Shown here: positions 1-8,562 of the stretch, one piece after another
How the letters are laid out: each line of letters starts with the position of its first letter
Numbering within the stretch: the first letter of the stretch is position 1
Assembly: GCF_024129435.1 (NCBI RefSeq)
Contig: NZ_JAMXXN010000009.1
Coordinates: forward strand, 1-64,000
Direction of reading: 5' to 3'
From: Acinetobacter lwoffii
Lineage (GTDB): Bacteria; Pseudomonadota; Gammaproteobacteria; Pseudomonadales; Moraxellaceae
Length of the DNA: 64,000 nucleotides
Notes under the pieces: generated by a model
What the model was told of the DNA's origin: nothing
Database searches by the model: none
The model's input: the letters and a program-made list of their open reading frames with translations, nothing else
Program-made: the position numbers and the translations under genes

Positions 1-110
1 CCGATTTGATAAGCTTGCACGAAATTACCAGTCTATGATTTACATTGCTTGCATATTTATTTGGTGTAAAGCCAAATGAGGACACGCCCTAAATAAATTT
101 TTGTGTAGTT

Positions 111-248
111 CCCTCTCCTTATAGGAGAGGGTTAGGGAGAGGTCAGAAACTATTGCCTTACTTTTGAAAGATCAAAAGTAACAAAAATCTTTTGTTAACT
201 TGATGATACTTCCATGTATCACAAGTGAACGGCGACATCCATGTCGCC
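111..248. repeat. Cluster of three perfect intergenic palindromes
   Basis: Three hairpin-forming inverted repeats lie in a row with no gene around them. Positions 111-131 have a 9-bp stem (CCCTCTCCT, loop TAT) followed by a GGGAGAGG echo. Positions 158-181 have a 10-bp stem (TTACTTTTGA, loop AAGA). Positions 231-248 have an 8-bp stem (GGCGACAT, loop CC). No transposase or terminal repeats are visible. The first unit resembles the GC-rich hairpins at 45496-45568. This looks like a REP- or MITE-like palindromic repeat patch. In the rest of 1-349 I see no gene. Confidence 0.6.
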
Positions 249-349
249 TCCAACTAAATTAATACCATCATTAAGTCAACTTTTTTATTACATCGAACAG
301 ACCAGATGTTTAAATAAAGTATTGGCTTAACACTATTTTTAGTTTGAAA

Positions 350-1413
350 TCATTTTAATTTGAGCCAAAAAACTTGAGTTGCAATATTTAAATACTCATA
401 TGCAACATTAGTTTTTTGCGCAAAGGCTTCATCACGAGTGATTAGATATTCACAAAAACAACCATAAGATGCATGTGACATGTCACTGAATGATACAATA
501 AAACGCTTTTCTTTATGTAATCCTTCATCTTGATAATAACCGATCAGATTTAATATAGTATAAATTTGATTTACTTTTTGAAAAATATAGTATTCCTGCT
601 CTGAACCAATTAAATTTTCAATTGAAAGAAGTCATCTAACTCATTATTTTCCAATTCAGGATTGTTTTCTTGAAGTAATTTCCATATTTGATTTAAAGCA
701 TTTGGTAATTTAATTTTTTGTAAGTTATCATGATTGATATTCAATGATTCTCGTAAAGATTTATGAGATGATTTTTCTTTATTAGACTCTTCTAAATGCC
801 TTACCGATCTCTGAATATATGATTTATATTTATCTCGCTGATTCATTAGGTTCGGGATTTTAACTTTAAATTTTTCTATTTCTGATAAAAGATAGTCATC
901 TTTGTATGTACTGTTCTTAAGATCACTTAAAGATTTTTCTAAAAATAGTAATAAATTATCAAAAGCTTCAATTTGTTTGTATTCAAAAGTTTTAAAATCC
1001 TTTACACCACCATATAAAGCAAATAAATTCTTAGTTGATGGATTAATCATTTTGTTTAAAAAATTATTTTCAATATAATTATTAAAATGAACTAGTGGAT
1101 CATCCCAGGATCTAAAAATAGTATTTGTTAAAGTCCCATGCTCATTAGTAGTTAAGGCGATATAGTGTGCATTTAACTCCCTTAAGATATCTAAAAACTC
1201 GACACAATATTTACTGCTTTTCCCCTTTATTACTGATCTGTAAATTTCTTCTAAAGTAATGGGTGAATAAACAGCTTGTACTTCTTCTTTTAAATATCTA
1301 AAAAAATCTGAATCTCTACTAAGCAATGGCTTTTCTTTATATTCACTAAATAAGTCTAGAATATTTTGATCTAAATAAGCTAGAGGTTTTCCTGAGTGCT
1401 CTGGTTCGCTCAT
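350..1413 (-). pseudogene. Frameshifted PIN-like domain protein
   Basis: The first frame encodes 267 residues from an ATG at 1413 (preceded by GAGAG) to a stop at 610. Its start, AYLDQNILDLF, is typical of the first acidic strand of PIN-like nucleases. Just past the stop, in the neighbouring frame, coding continues to a TGA at 350-352. It reads through SFSDMSHASYGCFCEYLITR and a KTNVAYEYL segment, which is the usual C-terminal half of this PIN-like family (SDxxHAxxxxxCxYxITxD). Adding one base to the A4 run at 615-618 (minus strand) restores one frame of about 354 residues. The gene is much more AT-rich than its neighbours and lies beside palindromic repeats, suggesting transfer. PIN-like proteins are usually Mg-dependent RNases or toxin-like, but the function here is inferred. 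The break may be a real mutation or a homopolymer sequencing error. Confidence 0.7.
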
Positions 1414-1461
1414 ACAATGCTCTCATTAAGTAATTATCTATTTTCTTCGAAATAATCCATC

Positions 1462-1491
1462 AAAAAAGCCTCTATCTCTAGAGGCTTTTTT
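1462..1491 (-). terminator. Rho-independent terminator
   Basis: A perfect stem AAAAAAGCCTCT/AGAGGCTTTTTT with a short loop lies just after the stop of the 49-residue gene on the minus strand. It has T runs in both directions. Confidence 0.8.
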
Positions 1492-1504
1492 ATTGCTGGG
1501 TCAC

Positions 1505-1654
1505 TTAGCCTTGCAACACAAATTCCCAAATCACATAGCCCAGTCCAAAACCAAGTAGTGAATATAAGGTAATAATGAAAAATACAAAGCTGGCATTGTT
1601 TTTTCTTTTCCAAAAACTCATCGCGACACCCAAAGCTTGTTCGTAATACCCCAT
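1505..1654 (-). CDS. Small single-helix membrane protein, 49 aa
   Basis: This short frame begins with MGYYEQALGVAMSFWKRK and then has one hydrophobic segment (about residues 23-45, FVFFIITLYSLLGFGLGYVI), ending in VLQG. It is immediately followed by a strong terminator, which supports a real transcription unit. No clear Shine-Dalgarno sequence precedes the ATG at 1654. An internal ATG (the M of AMSFW, residue 12) is an alternative start. I do not recognise a family. A small inner-membrane protein of unknown role is the most that can be said. Confidence 0.5.
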   Translation of the reverse strand: MGYYEQALGVAMSFWKRKNNASFVFFIITLYSLLGFGLGYVIWEFVLQG

Positions 1655-1740
1655 GTTAACGAGCTTTTCATAAAAAGTGAAATGTATCTAAGCATTTTAT
1701 TTATAATAATATTTTAATTAAAAATAAATTCTTTACTTTC

Positions 1741-1814
1741 AAAAAATCAATATACAGATTCAGACTGATTTTTTAGTACAGATGACAAATCAGCACTTCC
1801 ATTTTAAAAAATGG
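1741..1814. promoter_or_regulatory. Inverted repeats upstream of the MBL-fold gene
   Basis: Two inverted repeats precede the hydrolase gene. One is AAAAAATCA (1741-1749) paired with TGATTTTTT (1766-1774). The other is a compact CCATTTT-AA-AAAATGG palindrome at 1799-1814, about 75 bp before the ATG. They could be operator sites, but AT-rich DNA yields such repeats by chance and no regulator is adjacent. Confidence 0.25.
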
Positions 1815-1889
1815 TAAATATATTCATATTCTTTTTTGCTGGCATCCGTGCTAATACATAGAATTGACTTTAATTACATAAGAATAGCT

Positions 1890-2870
1890 ATGAAATACTT
1901 CACTTCTTCTCTCGTCGTGTCATTGCTTGCTTTAGGTTCAATGGCGGGTATCTCTCAAACACATGCACAATCCGTTTCTAGCACCCAACAACAAAAACAG
2001 GTTCCCGGTTATTATCAACATAACTTCGGGGATTACCAAATTACTGCCCTGCTAGATGGCACCAATTATCTGTCCAAAGCCTTATTTAAAGATATTCCAG
2101 CAGCTCAAGCAGACCAGATATTGAAAAAATACTACGTCGATCAAGCTAAAGGCATCCAAACCTCCGTGAATGCCTTTCTGGTCAATACAGCCAAGGAAAT
2201 GGTTCTGGTCGATAGCGGGACTTCAAGCTGTAATGGTCCACACCTAGGTTCAGTGTATTCCAATTTAAAGGCTTCAGGGCATAAACCTGAACAGGTCAAT
2301 GCCATCCTGCTCACGCATTTACATCCAGACCATGTATGCGGTATAAGTAATAATAGTGTTGCCAATTTTCCCAATGCCAACATTTATGTGTCTCAAGCTG
2401 AACTGGATTTCTGGATAAATCCCACAACGGTAGAAAAATTACCAAAAGCCAAGCAGGCAGGTTTTTTGGGCACAGTCGATAAAATCAAGAAAGCCATTGC
2501 ACCCTATCAGGCCAAGAATCAGCTCAAAACCTTTAAAACTGGCGATCAAATCCATGCTTTCGATGTTATCAGTTCGGCTGGACATACACCGGGGCATTTT
2601 GGTTTTAGCTTAAAATCTAAAGGTCAGCAGATGGTGTTTATTGGAGATATTGTGCACTCACATACGCTGCAGTTTGATCGCCCACAGACCGGCGTTGACT
2701 TTGATGTCGATCCGAAAAAGGCGATCGAAACCCGCTTAAAATATTTTGCTGAATATGCGAAAAATGGTCAGACGGTAGCAGCACCACATTTGCCATTTCC
2801 GGGGATTGGACATATTTATTCTAAAGACAATAAAAGCTATCAATGGATTCCGGTACATTTTAAAGATTAA
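1890..2870 (+). CDS. Secreted metallo-beta-lactamase-fold hydrolase
   Basis: This is a 326-residue protein. The ATG at 1890 is chosen because it gives a clean Sec signal peptide (MKYFTSSLVVSLLALGSMAG, likely cut after THA); the longer frame from 1836 would place a polar stretch in front of it. The MBL metal-site motifs are in order: the zinc loop LLTHLHPDHVCG (HxHxDH), GHTPGHFGF, the bridging aspartate in FIGDIVHSH, and the last histidine in APHLPFPGIGH. An upstream VDSGTSSC strand is also typical. The family includes lactonases and other hydrolases acting on esters, lactones or amides. Its substrate cannot be read from sequence; a periplasmic zinc hydrolase is the safe call. It appears to be transcribed alone. 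Confidence 0.85.
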   Translation: MKYFTSSLVVSLLALGSMAGISQTHAQSVSSTQQQKQVPGYYQHNFGDYQITALLDGTNYLSKALFKDIPAAQADQILKKYYVDQAKGIQTSVNAFLVNTAKEMVLVDSGTSSCNGPHLGSVYSNLKASGHKPEQVNAILLTHLHPDHVCGISNNSVANFPNANIYVSQAELDFWINPTTVEKLPKAKQAGFLGTVDKIKKAIAPYQAKNQLKTFKTGDQIHAFDVISSAGHTPGHFGFSLKSKGQQMVFIGDIVHSHTLQFDRPQTGVDFDVDPKKAIETRLKYFAEYAKNGQTVAAPHLPFPGIGHIYSKDNKSYQWIPVHFKD

Positions 2871-2898
2871 TTGAATACTTCAATAATTTTATCTAAGC

Positions 2899-2930
2899 AT
2901 GAAACCCTAATTTTTTAGGGTTTCATTTAT
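2899..2930 (+). terminator. Terminator after the MBL-fold gene
   Basis: The stem ATGAAACCCTAA/TTAGGGTTTCAT with a TTTT loop starts 28 bp after the hydrolase stop codon. Confidence 0.7.
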
Positions 2931-3318
2931 TTTAAATATCCTTCAGCCAGATTCCCTATGACTTGGTAAATTTAAAACTTGAATGACGCTTTGAAATTTA
3001 AAAGCAATAGTTTCGTTTATTTTTAAATTTTTTCTTAAAAATCTTTTACTTTTTACGTGCACCTTTAGCATGCTTTTTTAGCACCGTTTTTCTTACGATA
3101 AATATAAACACCTAAAAATATAATATAAATCTGAATTTTATGAACTCTCGCCATGTCTTAGTTTGGTGCAAAAAAATAGTAACGTGCTTTATATCGAGTC
3201 TTATCAATTTCAAGAAATTCTTCATCAAAATTTCCCTTGCTTAGCCCTCTTCTACAATCAATTTGCCTCTATATACTGATTTTCTTTTGTGATCCCGCGC
3301 ACTAAATTGGAACGCACC
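2931..3318. other. AT-rich intergenic region before the ammonium transporter
   Basis: There is no convincing gene here. A 29-codon minus-strand frame at 3065-3154 (MARVHKIQIYIIFLGVYIYR, then a lysine-rich tail) has an ATG but no clear ribosome-binding site or family. The promoter of the downstream transporter must lie here, but I cannot pick a convincing -35/-10 pair or sigma-54 site. Confidence 0.4.
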
Positions 3319-4506
3319 ATGCAAAATATAGACTTATTATTTCTTCTTCTCGGTGCAGTTCTAGTGCTTGCCATGCATGCTGGATTTGCTTTTTTAGAGC
3401 TTGGAACAGTTCGACATAAAAACCAGGTCAATGCCCTAAGTAAAATTCTAACCGACTTTGCCATCTCCGCCATCGCCTATTTTTTAGTGGGCTACTATAT
3501 TGCCTACGGTCAGCACTTTTTCCATGATGCTGCAACCTTGTCTGCCGATCATGGCTACAATCTGATGCGCTGTTTTTTCCTGTTGACTTTTGCTGCAGCA
3601 ATTCCAGCGATTATCTCTGGAGGGATTGCAGAGCGTGCCAAAATGCGTTCACAGGCTTTAGCGACATTATTTCTGGTTGCGCTGATCTATCCGTTTTTTG
3701 AGGGTATGATCTGGAATGGCAACCTTGGTTTTCAGGATTGGCTGACCCATGCATTTGGTGCAAGTTTTCATGATTTTGCCGGTTCAGTTGTCGTTCATGC
3801 AATGGGCGGCTGGATCGCACTGGCCGCAATAATCCTACTTGGTGCGCGTCATGGCCGTTACAAAAAAGATGGCCGGATCACCGCGCATCCTCCTTCATCA
3901 ATTCCTTTTTTGGCTTTGGGTTCCTGGATTCTGATTGTGGGATGGTTCGGCTTCAATGTCATGAGCGCGCAGCGGCTGGATGCCATTTCTGGACTGGTCG
4001 CCATTAACTCTTTGATGGCCATGGTTGGTGGAACAATAGCAGCCAAAGTTGCGGGGAAAGATGACCCGGGCTTCCTGCATAATGGTCCCTTAGCAGGTCT
4101 GGTGGCGATTTGTGCCGGATCAGATGTTGTTCATCCCTTGGGTGCTTTTTTTATCGGGATCAGCGCCGGTATTATTTTTGTGAAACTTTTTACCTATACC
4201 CAAAATAAACTTAGAGTGGATGATGTATTGGGAGTCTGGCCTTTACATGGTGTTTGTGGTGCTTTTGGTGGATTAGCTGTGGGTATCTTCGGTCAGCAAT
4301 GGCTTGGAGGAATGGGAGGAGTGTCTTTAATTTCACAACTCATAGGTACAGTGCTGGCGATTGTCATTGCTTTGGCGGGTGGTTTTTTGGTGTATGGCCT
4401 GCTTAAGGTTTTGATGGGTATTCGCCTGACTGAGGAAGAAGAGTTCAATGGTGCAGACTTGTCGATTCATCGTATTTCTGCTAATTCGGAAGAAAATACT
4501 TTTTAA
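3319..4506 (+). CDS. amt: Ammonium transporter (Amt/MEP family)
   Basis: This 395-residue polytopic membrane protein moves ammonium/ammonia across the inner membrane. The start is placed at the ATG at 3319 (MQNIDLLFLLLGAVLVLAMH) with GGAAC upstream, because the GTG at 3289 lacks a binding site. Family hallmarks include AGFAFLELGTVRHKN in the first helices, IISGGIAERAKM, SVVVHAMGGW, WFGFNVMSA and PLHGVCGAFGGLAVGIFG, the last carrying one of the pore histidines. About eleven helices are present. The C-tail is short, as is usual for the family. No glnK is next to it, unlike the common glnK-amtB pair, so PII control would have to act from elsewhere. Confidence 0.93.
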   Translation: MQNIDLLFLLLGAVLVLAMHAGFAFLELGTVRHKNQVNALSKILTDFAISAIAYFLVGYYIAYGQHFFHDAATLSADHGYNLMRCFFLLTFAAAIPAIISGGIAERAKMRSQALATLFLVALIYPFFEGMIWNGNLGFQDWLTHAFGASFHDFAGSVVVHAMGGWIALAAIILLGARHGRYKKDGRITAHPPSSIPFLALGSWILIVGWFGFNVMSAQRLDAISGLVAINSLMAMVGGTIAAKVAGKDDPGFLHNGPLAGLVAICAGSDVVHPLGAFFIGISAGIIFVKLFTYTQNKLRVDDVLGVWPLHGVCGAFGGLAVGIFGQQWLGGMGGVSLISQLIGTVLAIVIALAGGFLVYGLLKVLMGIRLTEEEEFNGADLSIHRISANSEENTF

Positions 4507-4513
4507 TAGACAT

Positions 4514-4546
4514 AAAAAAAGCCTCTACGACTATGGGCTTTTTTTA
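4514..4546 (+). terminator. Terminator between convergent genes
   Basis: AAAAAAAGCCT pairs imperfectly with GGGCTTTTTTT. It lies between the transporter and the convergent LysE gene and may serve both. Confidence 0.65.
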
Positions 4547-4575
4547 TTTATAAGCAGCACGTCTATACGAGATAA

Positions 4576-5199
4576 TTACTTCATACCAAAGATCAGTTTT
4601 AAACCAAGTACCGTCATAACTGCGCCTGCGGCGCGGTCAAACAAAGCTTTAAACTTCAAATAAACACGACGTGGCTTTTCCGCAGATAATGCAACTGCGA
4701 CCAGTGAACACCAGCCCGCATCAATAAAGAAACATAAGACAGGTAAAACAAAATAAAAATACGTTGGAATTTCTTTGGGCAATAACGCGGTAAAAATACT
4801 GGCCAGCACAATCGCAATTTTAGGATTGGACAACTGTGTAATTAAACCTGTGGTAAAGGCACGGCGTAAAGACATCTGTTTGGCAATGGCGACATCCGCT
4901 TCGATCGGATCTTTGGCATGTTTAATAATTTTAAACGCCAGCCAAAGCAAATATAAACCACCACAAATTTTTAAGGCCAGATAAGCCGAAGGTACAGCCA
5001 GCAAAAATGCCTGCAAACCCAGTACTGCCAGCAGACCAAAAATCGCTGCACCGAGACCAGTACCCAATGCAGTAAATAAACCATGTTTACGTGAAATGGC
5101 AATTGAATTTTTTGCCACATAAATAGAAGTCGGCCCGGGACTCATTGCACCTAACATCAGGGCAAAAGCAATCGAACCTAAAATCCAGAATGATTCCAC
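4576..5199 (-). CDS. LysE/RhtB-family amino-acid exporter
   Basis: This 207-residue inner-membrane protein has six predicted helices. The N-terminal signature AFALMLGAMSPGPTSIYVAKNS is diagnostic of the LysE/RhtB superfamily, and the SNPKIAIVLASIF stretch in the second half is also conserved. Members export amino acids such as lysine, homoserine, threonine or cysteine; the substrate is not determinable here. Length is normal (about 205-210). The gene runs convergently with the ammonium transporter and appears to be alone. Confidence 0.88.
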   Translation of the reverse strand: MESFWILGSIAFALMLGAMSPGPTSIYVAKNSIAISRKHGLFTALGTGLGAAIFGLLAVLGLQAFLLAVPSAYLALKICGGLYLLWLAFKIIKHAKDPIEADVAIAKQMSLRRAFTTGLITQLSNPKIAIVLASIFTALLPKEIPTYFYFVLPVLCFFIDAGWCSLVAVALSAEKPRRVYLKFKALFDRAAGAVMTVLGLKLIFGMK

Positions 5200-5302
5200 G
5201 AGATAACCTGACTTAAAAATTGAAGAACTATTTTAAGCACAAACCTGAAAATTTGCTGTAAAAATTTCTGGATTTGTCATGAATTTTAACTATTGCAATT
5301 AC

Positions 5303-5485
5303 TTAAGGTTTCAACTGGTCCTGAGCACTCAAATGCTTGTCTAGCAGTTGATAATCCTGCTCATGTACAGGTACGCCACCAATAATCATGGTGCGGGTTT
5401 CTGTTTTAGGCTTATTCATTGCATCATCACAGCCCGACAGACTGAGCAGCATGCCGACCAACACAGCACAGGATAATATTTTCAT
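5303..5485 (-). CDS. Small lipoprotein, 60 aa
   Basis: The ATG at 5485 follows a strong AGGAGGGT ribosome-binding site. The product MKILSCAVLVGMLLSLSGCD has a short lipoprotein signal with lipobox LSGC, so Cys19 would be acylated. The mature part is a polar peptide of about 40 residues (TMIIGGVPVHEQDYQLLDKH) with no family I recognise. A further upstream frame exists to 5572 but lacks a signal or binding site. Aspartate at +2 suggests retention in the inner membrane by the classic rule, though this rule is less certain in Acinetobacter. Confidence 0.75.
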   Translation of the reverse strand: MKILSCAVLVGMLLSLSGCDDAMNKPKTETRTMIIGGVPVHEQDYQLLDKHLSAQDQLKP

Positions 5486-5665
5486 TATTCTACCCTCCTC
5501 AGGGTTTCCTCTGTTTAGATTAGCATTATTGTTTAAATAATCAGCGGAATATTTGTGACAATCTACGACCAATTCGATGGTGATCAGCTAATAATGGGCT
5601 ATTCAAAAGCTCTGATTTTTAGCACTTCCGCTATAATGCTTACATCATGAACTTTGCGAAATTTT

Positions 5666-6547
5666 ATGTTTGAAACCATTGCCCAAAATATTCCAGATCA
5701 ACAAATTAATTTTCACGATATTACTTTAACAATACGTCGTCTGGATCTGGTGCATCCGCAAATTTCGGGCAACAAGTTTTTTAAACTGAAATACAATTTT
5801 CTTGAAGCCAAAAGACAGGATTATCAGCATATTCTGAGTTTTGGAGGTGCTTATTCCAATCATATTGCCGCTACTGCATTTGCCGCACAGCAGTTTGGTT
5901 TTCAGAGTGTTGGTATGATTCGAGGTGAAGAACTGGCTGATCGACCATTGAATCCAACATTAGCCACCGCCCAGCAATTCGGGATGCAGTTGCATTTCGT
6001 CAGTCGTGATGAATATCGACGCAAGCAACAGCCTGAGTATTTGGCCGAACTCGCTCGACAATTTCCTGAACATTATATTATTCCTGAAGGTGGAACCAAT
6101 GCTTTGGCGATTCAAGGTTGTCAGGAAATATTAAAAGATGGCGATGCGCAATTTGATGTGATTTGTTGTGCAGTAGGCACCGGTGGCACCATCAGTGGAT
6201 TGATCGAAGCCAGTCATGGGCATCAACAGGTTTTAGGATTTTCTGCACTGAAAGGTTCATTTTTAAAAGATGAAATCGCTCAACTAACGAATAAAACCAA
6301 CTGGAATATTCTCGATGATTATTGCTGTGGTGGCTATGCCAAAACCAGTGCAGCCTTAGTGCAGTTTATCCGGGATTTTGAAGCTGAATTTTCAATTCCA
6401 CTGGAGCAGGTCTATACGGCTAAAATGCTGATGGGGATTTTTGATTTGATCGAGAAAAATTATTTTCCAGATGGATCAAAACTGTTGGTGATTCATACTG
6501 GTGGTCTGCAAGGCCGTAATATTCCCTTTGGTTTTACAGCAACCTAA
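5666..6547 (+). CDS. D-cysteine desulfhydrase/ACC deaminase-family PLP enzyme
   Basis: This is a 293-residue fold-type II PLP enzyme. The expected Schiff-base lysine lies in HPQISGNKFFKLKYNF, followed by the substrate-loop motif SFGGAYSNHIAATA and the phosphate-binding glycine loop VGTGGTISGLIE. Family members break down D-cysteine to pyruvate, sulfide and ammonia, or open 1-aminocyclopropane-1-carboxylate. Sequence alone cannot separate the two, and the protein is slightly shorter than E. coli DcyD (328). The ATG at 5666 is preferred to a TTG at 5654. The stop codon overlaps that of the convergent DUF4870 gene. Confidence 0.8.
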   Translation: MFETIAQNIPDQQINFHDITLTIRRLDLVHPQISGNKFFKLKYNFLEAKRQDYQHILSFGGAYSNHIAATAFAAQQFGFQSVGMIRGEELADRPLNPTLATAQQFGMQLHFVSRDEYRRKQQPEYLAELARQFPEHYIIPEGGTNALAIQGCQEILKDGDAQFDVICCAVGTGGTISGLIEASHGHQQVLGFSALKGSFLKDEIAQLTNKTNWNILDDYCCGGYAKTSAALVQFIRDFEAEFSIPLEQVYTAKMLMGIFDLIEKNYFPDGSKLLVIHTGGLQGRNIPFGFTAT

Positions 6548-6867
6548 GCTTCAATCGGTTGATTATTATTTAAGGCAATTAACCCTTTGACCAAGCGGTA
6601 GATATGCCAGATAAAGACCAGAAATACAATCAGGAAACCAATCAAGATCACAGTCAATAAGCCACCGACGATATAGCACAGCAAACTGATCCAGAAGGTT
6701 TTAATTTGCCAGTCGACATGACTTTCCAGCCAGGTACCGCGCATTTCATCACGCTTGATATAATTCATCACAATCGCAATAAATGGGGTCAGACCAAGAA
6801 AAAATCCTAAAATATAAAGAATATAAGTAATGAGATTATATTGTTTTAAATCTTCCGCGCTTGCCAT
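6544..6867 (-). CDS. DUF4870-type membrane protein, 107 aa
   Basis: This small inner-membrane protein has about three helices: ITYILYILGFFLGLTPFIAI, IKTFWISLLCYIVGG, and a long LTVILIGFLIVFLVFIWHIY followed by RLVKGLIALNNN. The pattern, including the WLESHVDWQIKTFW loop between helices one and two, matches DUF4870/YqxA-like proteins common in Acinetobacter. Its function is unknown. The 3' end overlaps the convergent PLP-enzyme gene by four bases, so no separate terminator fits between them. Confidence 0.75.
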   Translation of the reverse strand: MASAEDLKQYNLITYILYILGFFLGLTPFIAIVMNYIKRDEMRGTWLESHVDWQIKTFWISLLCYIVGGLLTVILIGFLIVFLVFIWHIYRLVKGLIALNNNQPIEA

Positions 6868-7054
6868 TCGCTTTTCCTTGTTATTATGTTTTTAGTTTGT
6901 ACAAAAACTATGCATGAGTTTTAGACAGCTTTCAAATATTTTATGTTTAAAATCCACTGTGAATCTGCAATCACGGAACTGATTTTTCTGGAATAGAGAA
7001 AGCTGAAATAAAATTGTCTATAATGCTTCCCTTTTCTTCTCCCTTGAGTGTGTG

Positions 7055-8254
7055 ATGTCTTCCAAGCAATACGATGTTCTAGTCATAGGTGCCGGTGCCT
7101 CAGGTTTAATGACGGCGTATATGGCTGCGCAACGTGGGCGTAAAGTCGTGGTAGTGGAAAAAGCCAATAAGGTTGGCAAAAAAATCCTGATGTCTGGCGG
7201 TGGTAAATGTAATTTCACCAATCTGGAAGTCGAATCGAGCAATTATATTTCACACAATCCACATTTTGTGATTTCAGCTTTAACGCGTTATACCAACTGG
7301 GACTTTATCGGCTTGGTATGTGAATATGGCATTGCCTATGAAGAGCGCAAACATGGGCAGCTATTTACCTTAAATGGTGCAAAAGATATCTTGTCGATGC
7401 TGCTAGCGGAATGTGACAAAACTGGGCTGGTTGATATTAAAACCAGCTGCGAAGTGAAAGCAGTGAATCCAGTCGATAATCAAGGCTTTCAGGTGGCGAC
7501 CTCACTGGGATATTTTGAAGTTGAATCTGTAGTCGTCGCATCCGGTGGTTTATCGATTCCTACGCTTGGCGGTTCAGGCATTGGCTATGAGATTGCAAAA
7601 CAGTTTGGACATCACGTCTATCCAACCCGTGCCGGACTGGTTCCATTTACCTTCTCTGACGGATTTAAAGAAGTCACCACGCGCTTAAGCGGTAATGCCG
7701 TAGAAGCAACACTCTCCAATGAACTCAACAGCTTTACCGAAGCACTACTATTTACCCATCGCGGTTTAAGTGGGCCAAGTTCCCTGCAACTTTCCAATTA
7801 CTGGAATGTCGGGCAGAGCTTTAAGGTAGATTTTCTTCCAAGTGTTGATCTGTTGGATTTCTTCAAATCCAAAAAACAAAGCCAGCCCAAAGTCTTGTTA
7901 CGTACACTACTCAATGAATATTTACCGAAAAGTGTGGTGGCTGAATTACAAAGTCTGATCTGGACTGAAAGCGCTGAAACTGCCATTGGTAATATCAGCG
8001 ATGACAAGCTGGAACAGATTGCGGCACGCCTGCATGGCTTTGAAGTAAAACCTTCAGGAACTGAAGGCTATCGTACAGCGGAAGTGACTTTGGGTGGTGT
8101 AGACACCACGGAAGTATCCTCAAAAACCATGGAAAGTAAAAAGCAGAAAGGCTTGTATTTTATTGGTGAAGTACTGGATGTTACCGGACATTTGGGCGGT
8201 TATAATTTCCAATGGGCATGGTCATCGGCACATGCCGCATCGGAATATATTTAA
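7055..8254 (+). CDS. BaiN/HI0933-family FAD-dependent oxidoreductase
   Basis: This 399-residue flavoprotein opens with a Rossmann FAD-binding motif VLVIGAGASGLMTAYMAAQR. It continues with the family signature KVGKKILMSGGGKCNFTN and ASGGLSIPTLGGSGIGYEIA, and ends with GLYFIGEVLDVTGHLGGYNF and WAWSSAHAA, all characteristic of HI0933/YhiN/BaiN. The start is ATG at 7055, directly after a GTG that could also serve. The family is widespread, but its physiological reaction in Gammaproteobacteria is unclear. BaiN in gut clostridia acts on bile acids, and that role should not be assumed here. Confidence 0.9.
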   Translation: MSSKQYDVLVIGAGASGLMTAYMAAQRGRKVVVVEKANKVGKKILMSGGGKCNFTNLEVESSNYISHNPHFVISALTRYTNWDFIGLVCEYGIAYEERKHGQLFTLNGAKDILSMLLAECDKTGLVDIKTSCEVKAVNPVDNQGFQVATSLGYFEVESVVVASGGLSIPTLGGSGIGYEIAKQFGHHVYPTRAGLVPFTFSDGFKEVTTRLSGNAVEATLSNELNSFTEALLFTHRGLSGPSSLQLSNYWNVGQSFKVDFLPSVDLLDFFKSKKQSQPKVLLRTLLNEYLPKSVVAELQSLIWTESAETAIGNISDDKLEQIAARLHGFEVKPSGTEGYRTAEVTLGGVDTTEVSSKTMESKKQKGLYFIGEVLDVTGHLGGYNFQWAWSSAHAASEYI

Positions 8255-8283
8255 TCAATAGATAATCTGGATTGCTACTTAAC

Positions 8284-8433
8284 TCATTCCAGATAATCTG
8301 TTTTAAACAGGTTAAGATTGGCCGTATTGGTTAGACGGTCAATCGCCAGCTGCATTTTTTGCGCTTCTCGCAGACATAGCGGCACTTCATTTGCTGAAAA
8401 TGCCATGAATTTATGTTGCAGTGCTTTCCACAT
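8284..8433 (-). CDS. Small hypothetical protein, 49 aa
   Basis: The ATG at 8433 is preceded by a good AAGGAGATC ribosome-binding site about six bases away. The product begins MWKALQHKFMAFSANEVPL and continues with an amphipathic stretch (CLREAQKMQLAIDRL) and a polar C-terminus ending KTDYLE. It is probably soluble and helical. I do not recognise a family. The strong binding site and coding-like codon use argue that it is real. It is convergent with the flavoprotein gene. Confidence 0.55.
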   Translation of the reverse strand: MWKALQHKFMAFSANEVPLCLREAQKMQLAIDRLTNTANLNLFKTDYLE

Positions 8434-8562
8434 ATTGTTGATCTCCTTTTCTTTATATTTTTAATGCAAGAAAAATACCAAAATCATTTTAGTATTCACT
8501 TGAATATTCTATATTTTTTAAAAAATAAATTCTATTCCTAGCGACTGAGCAGGATTGACTTC

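Noticed and set aside
1..349. Possible transposon remnant
   Set aside because: Palindromes are present, but there are no transposase fragments, terminal repeats or target duplications.
3065..3154. 29-codon frame upstream of the ammonium transporter
   Set aside because: Too short, with no clear binding site and no recognised family; noted only in the intergenic entry.
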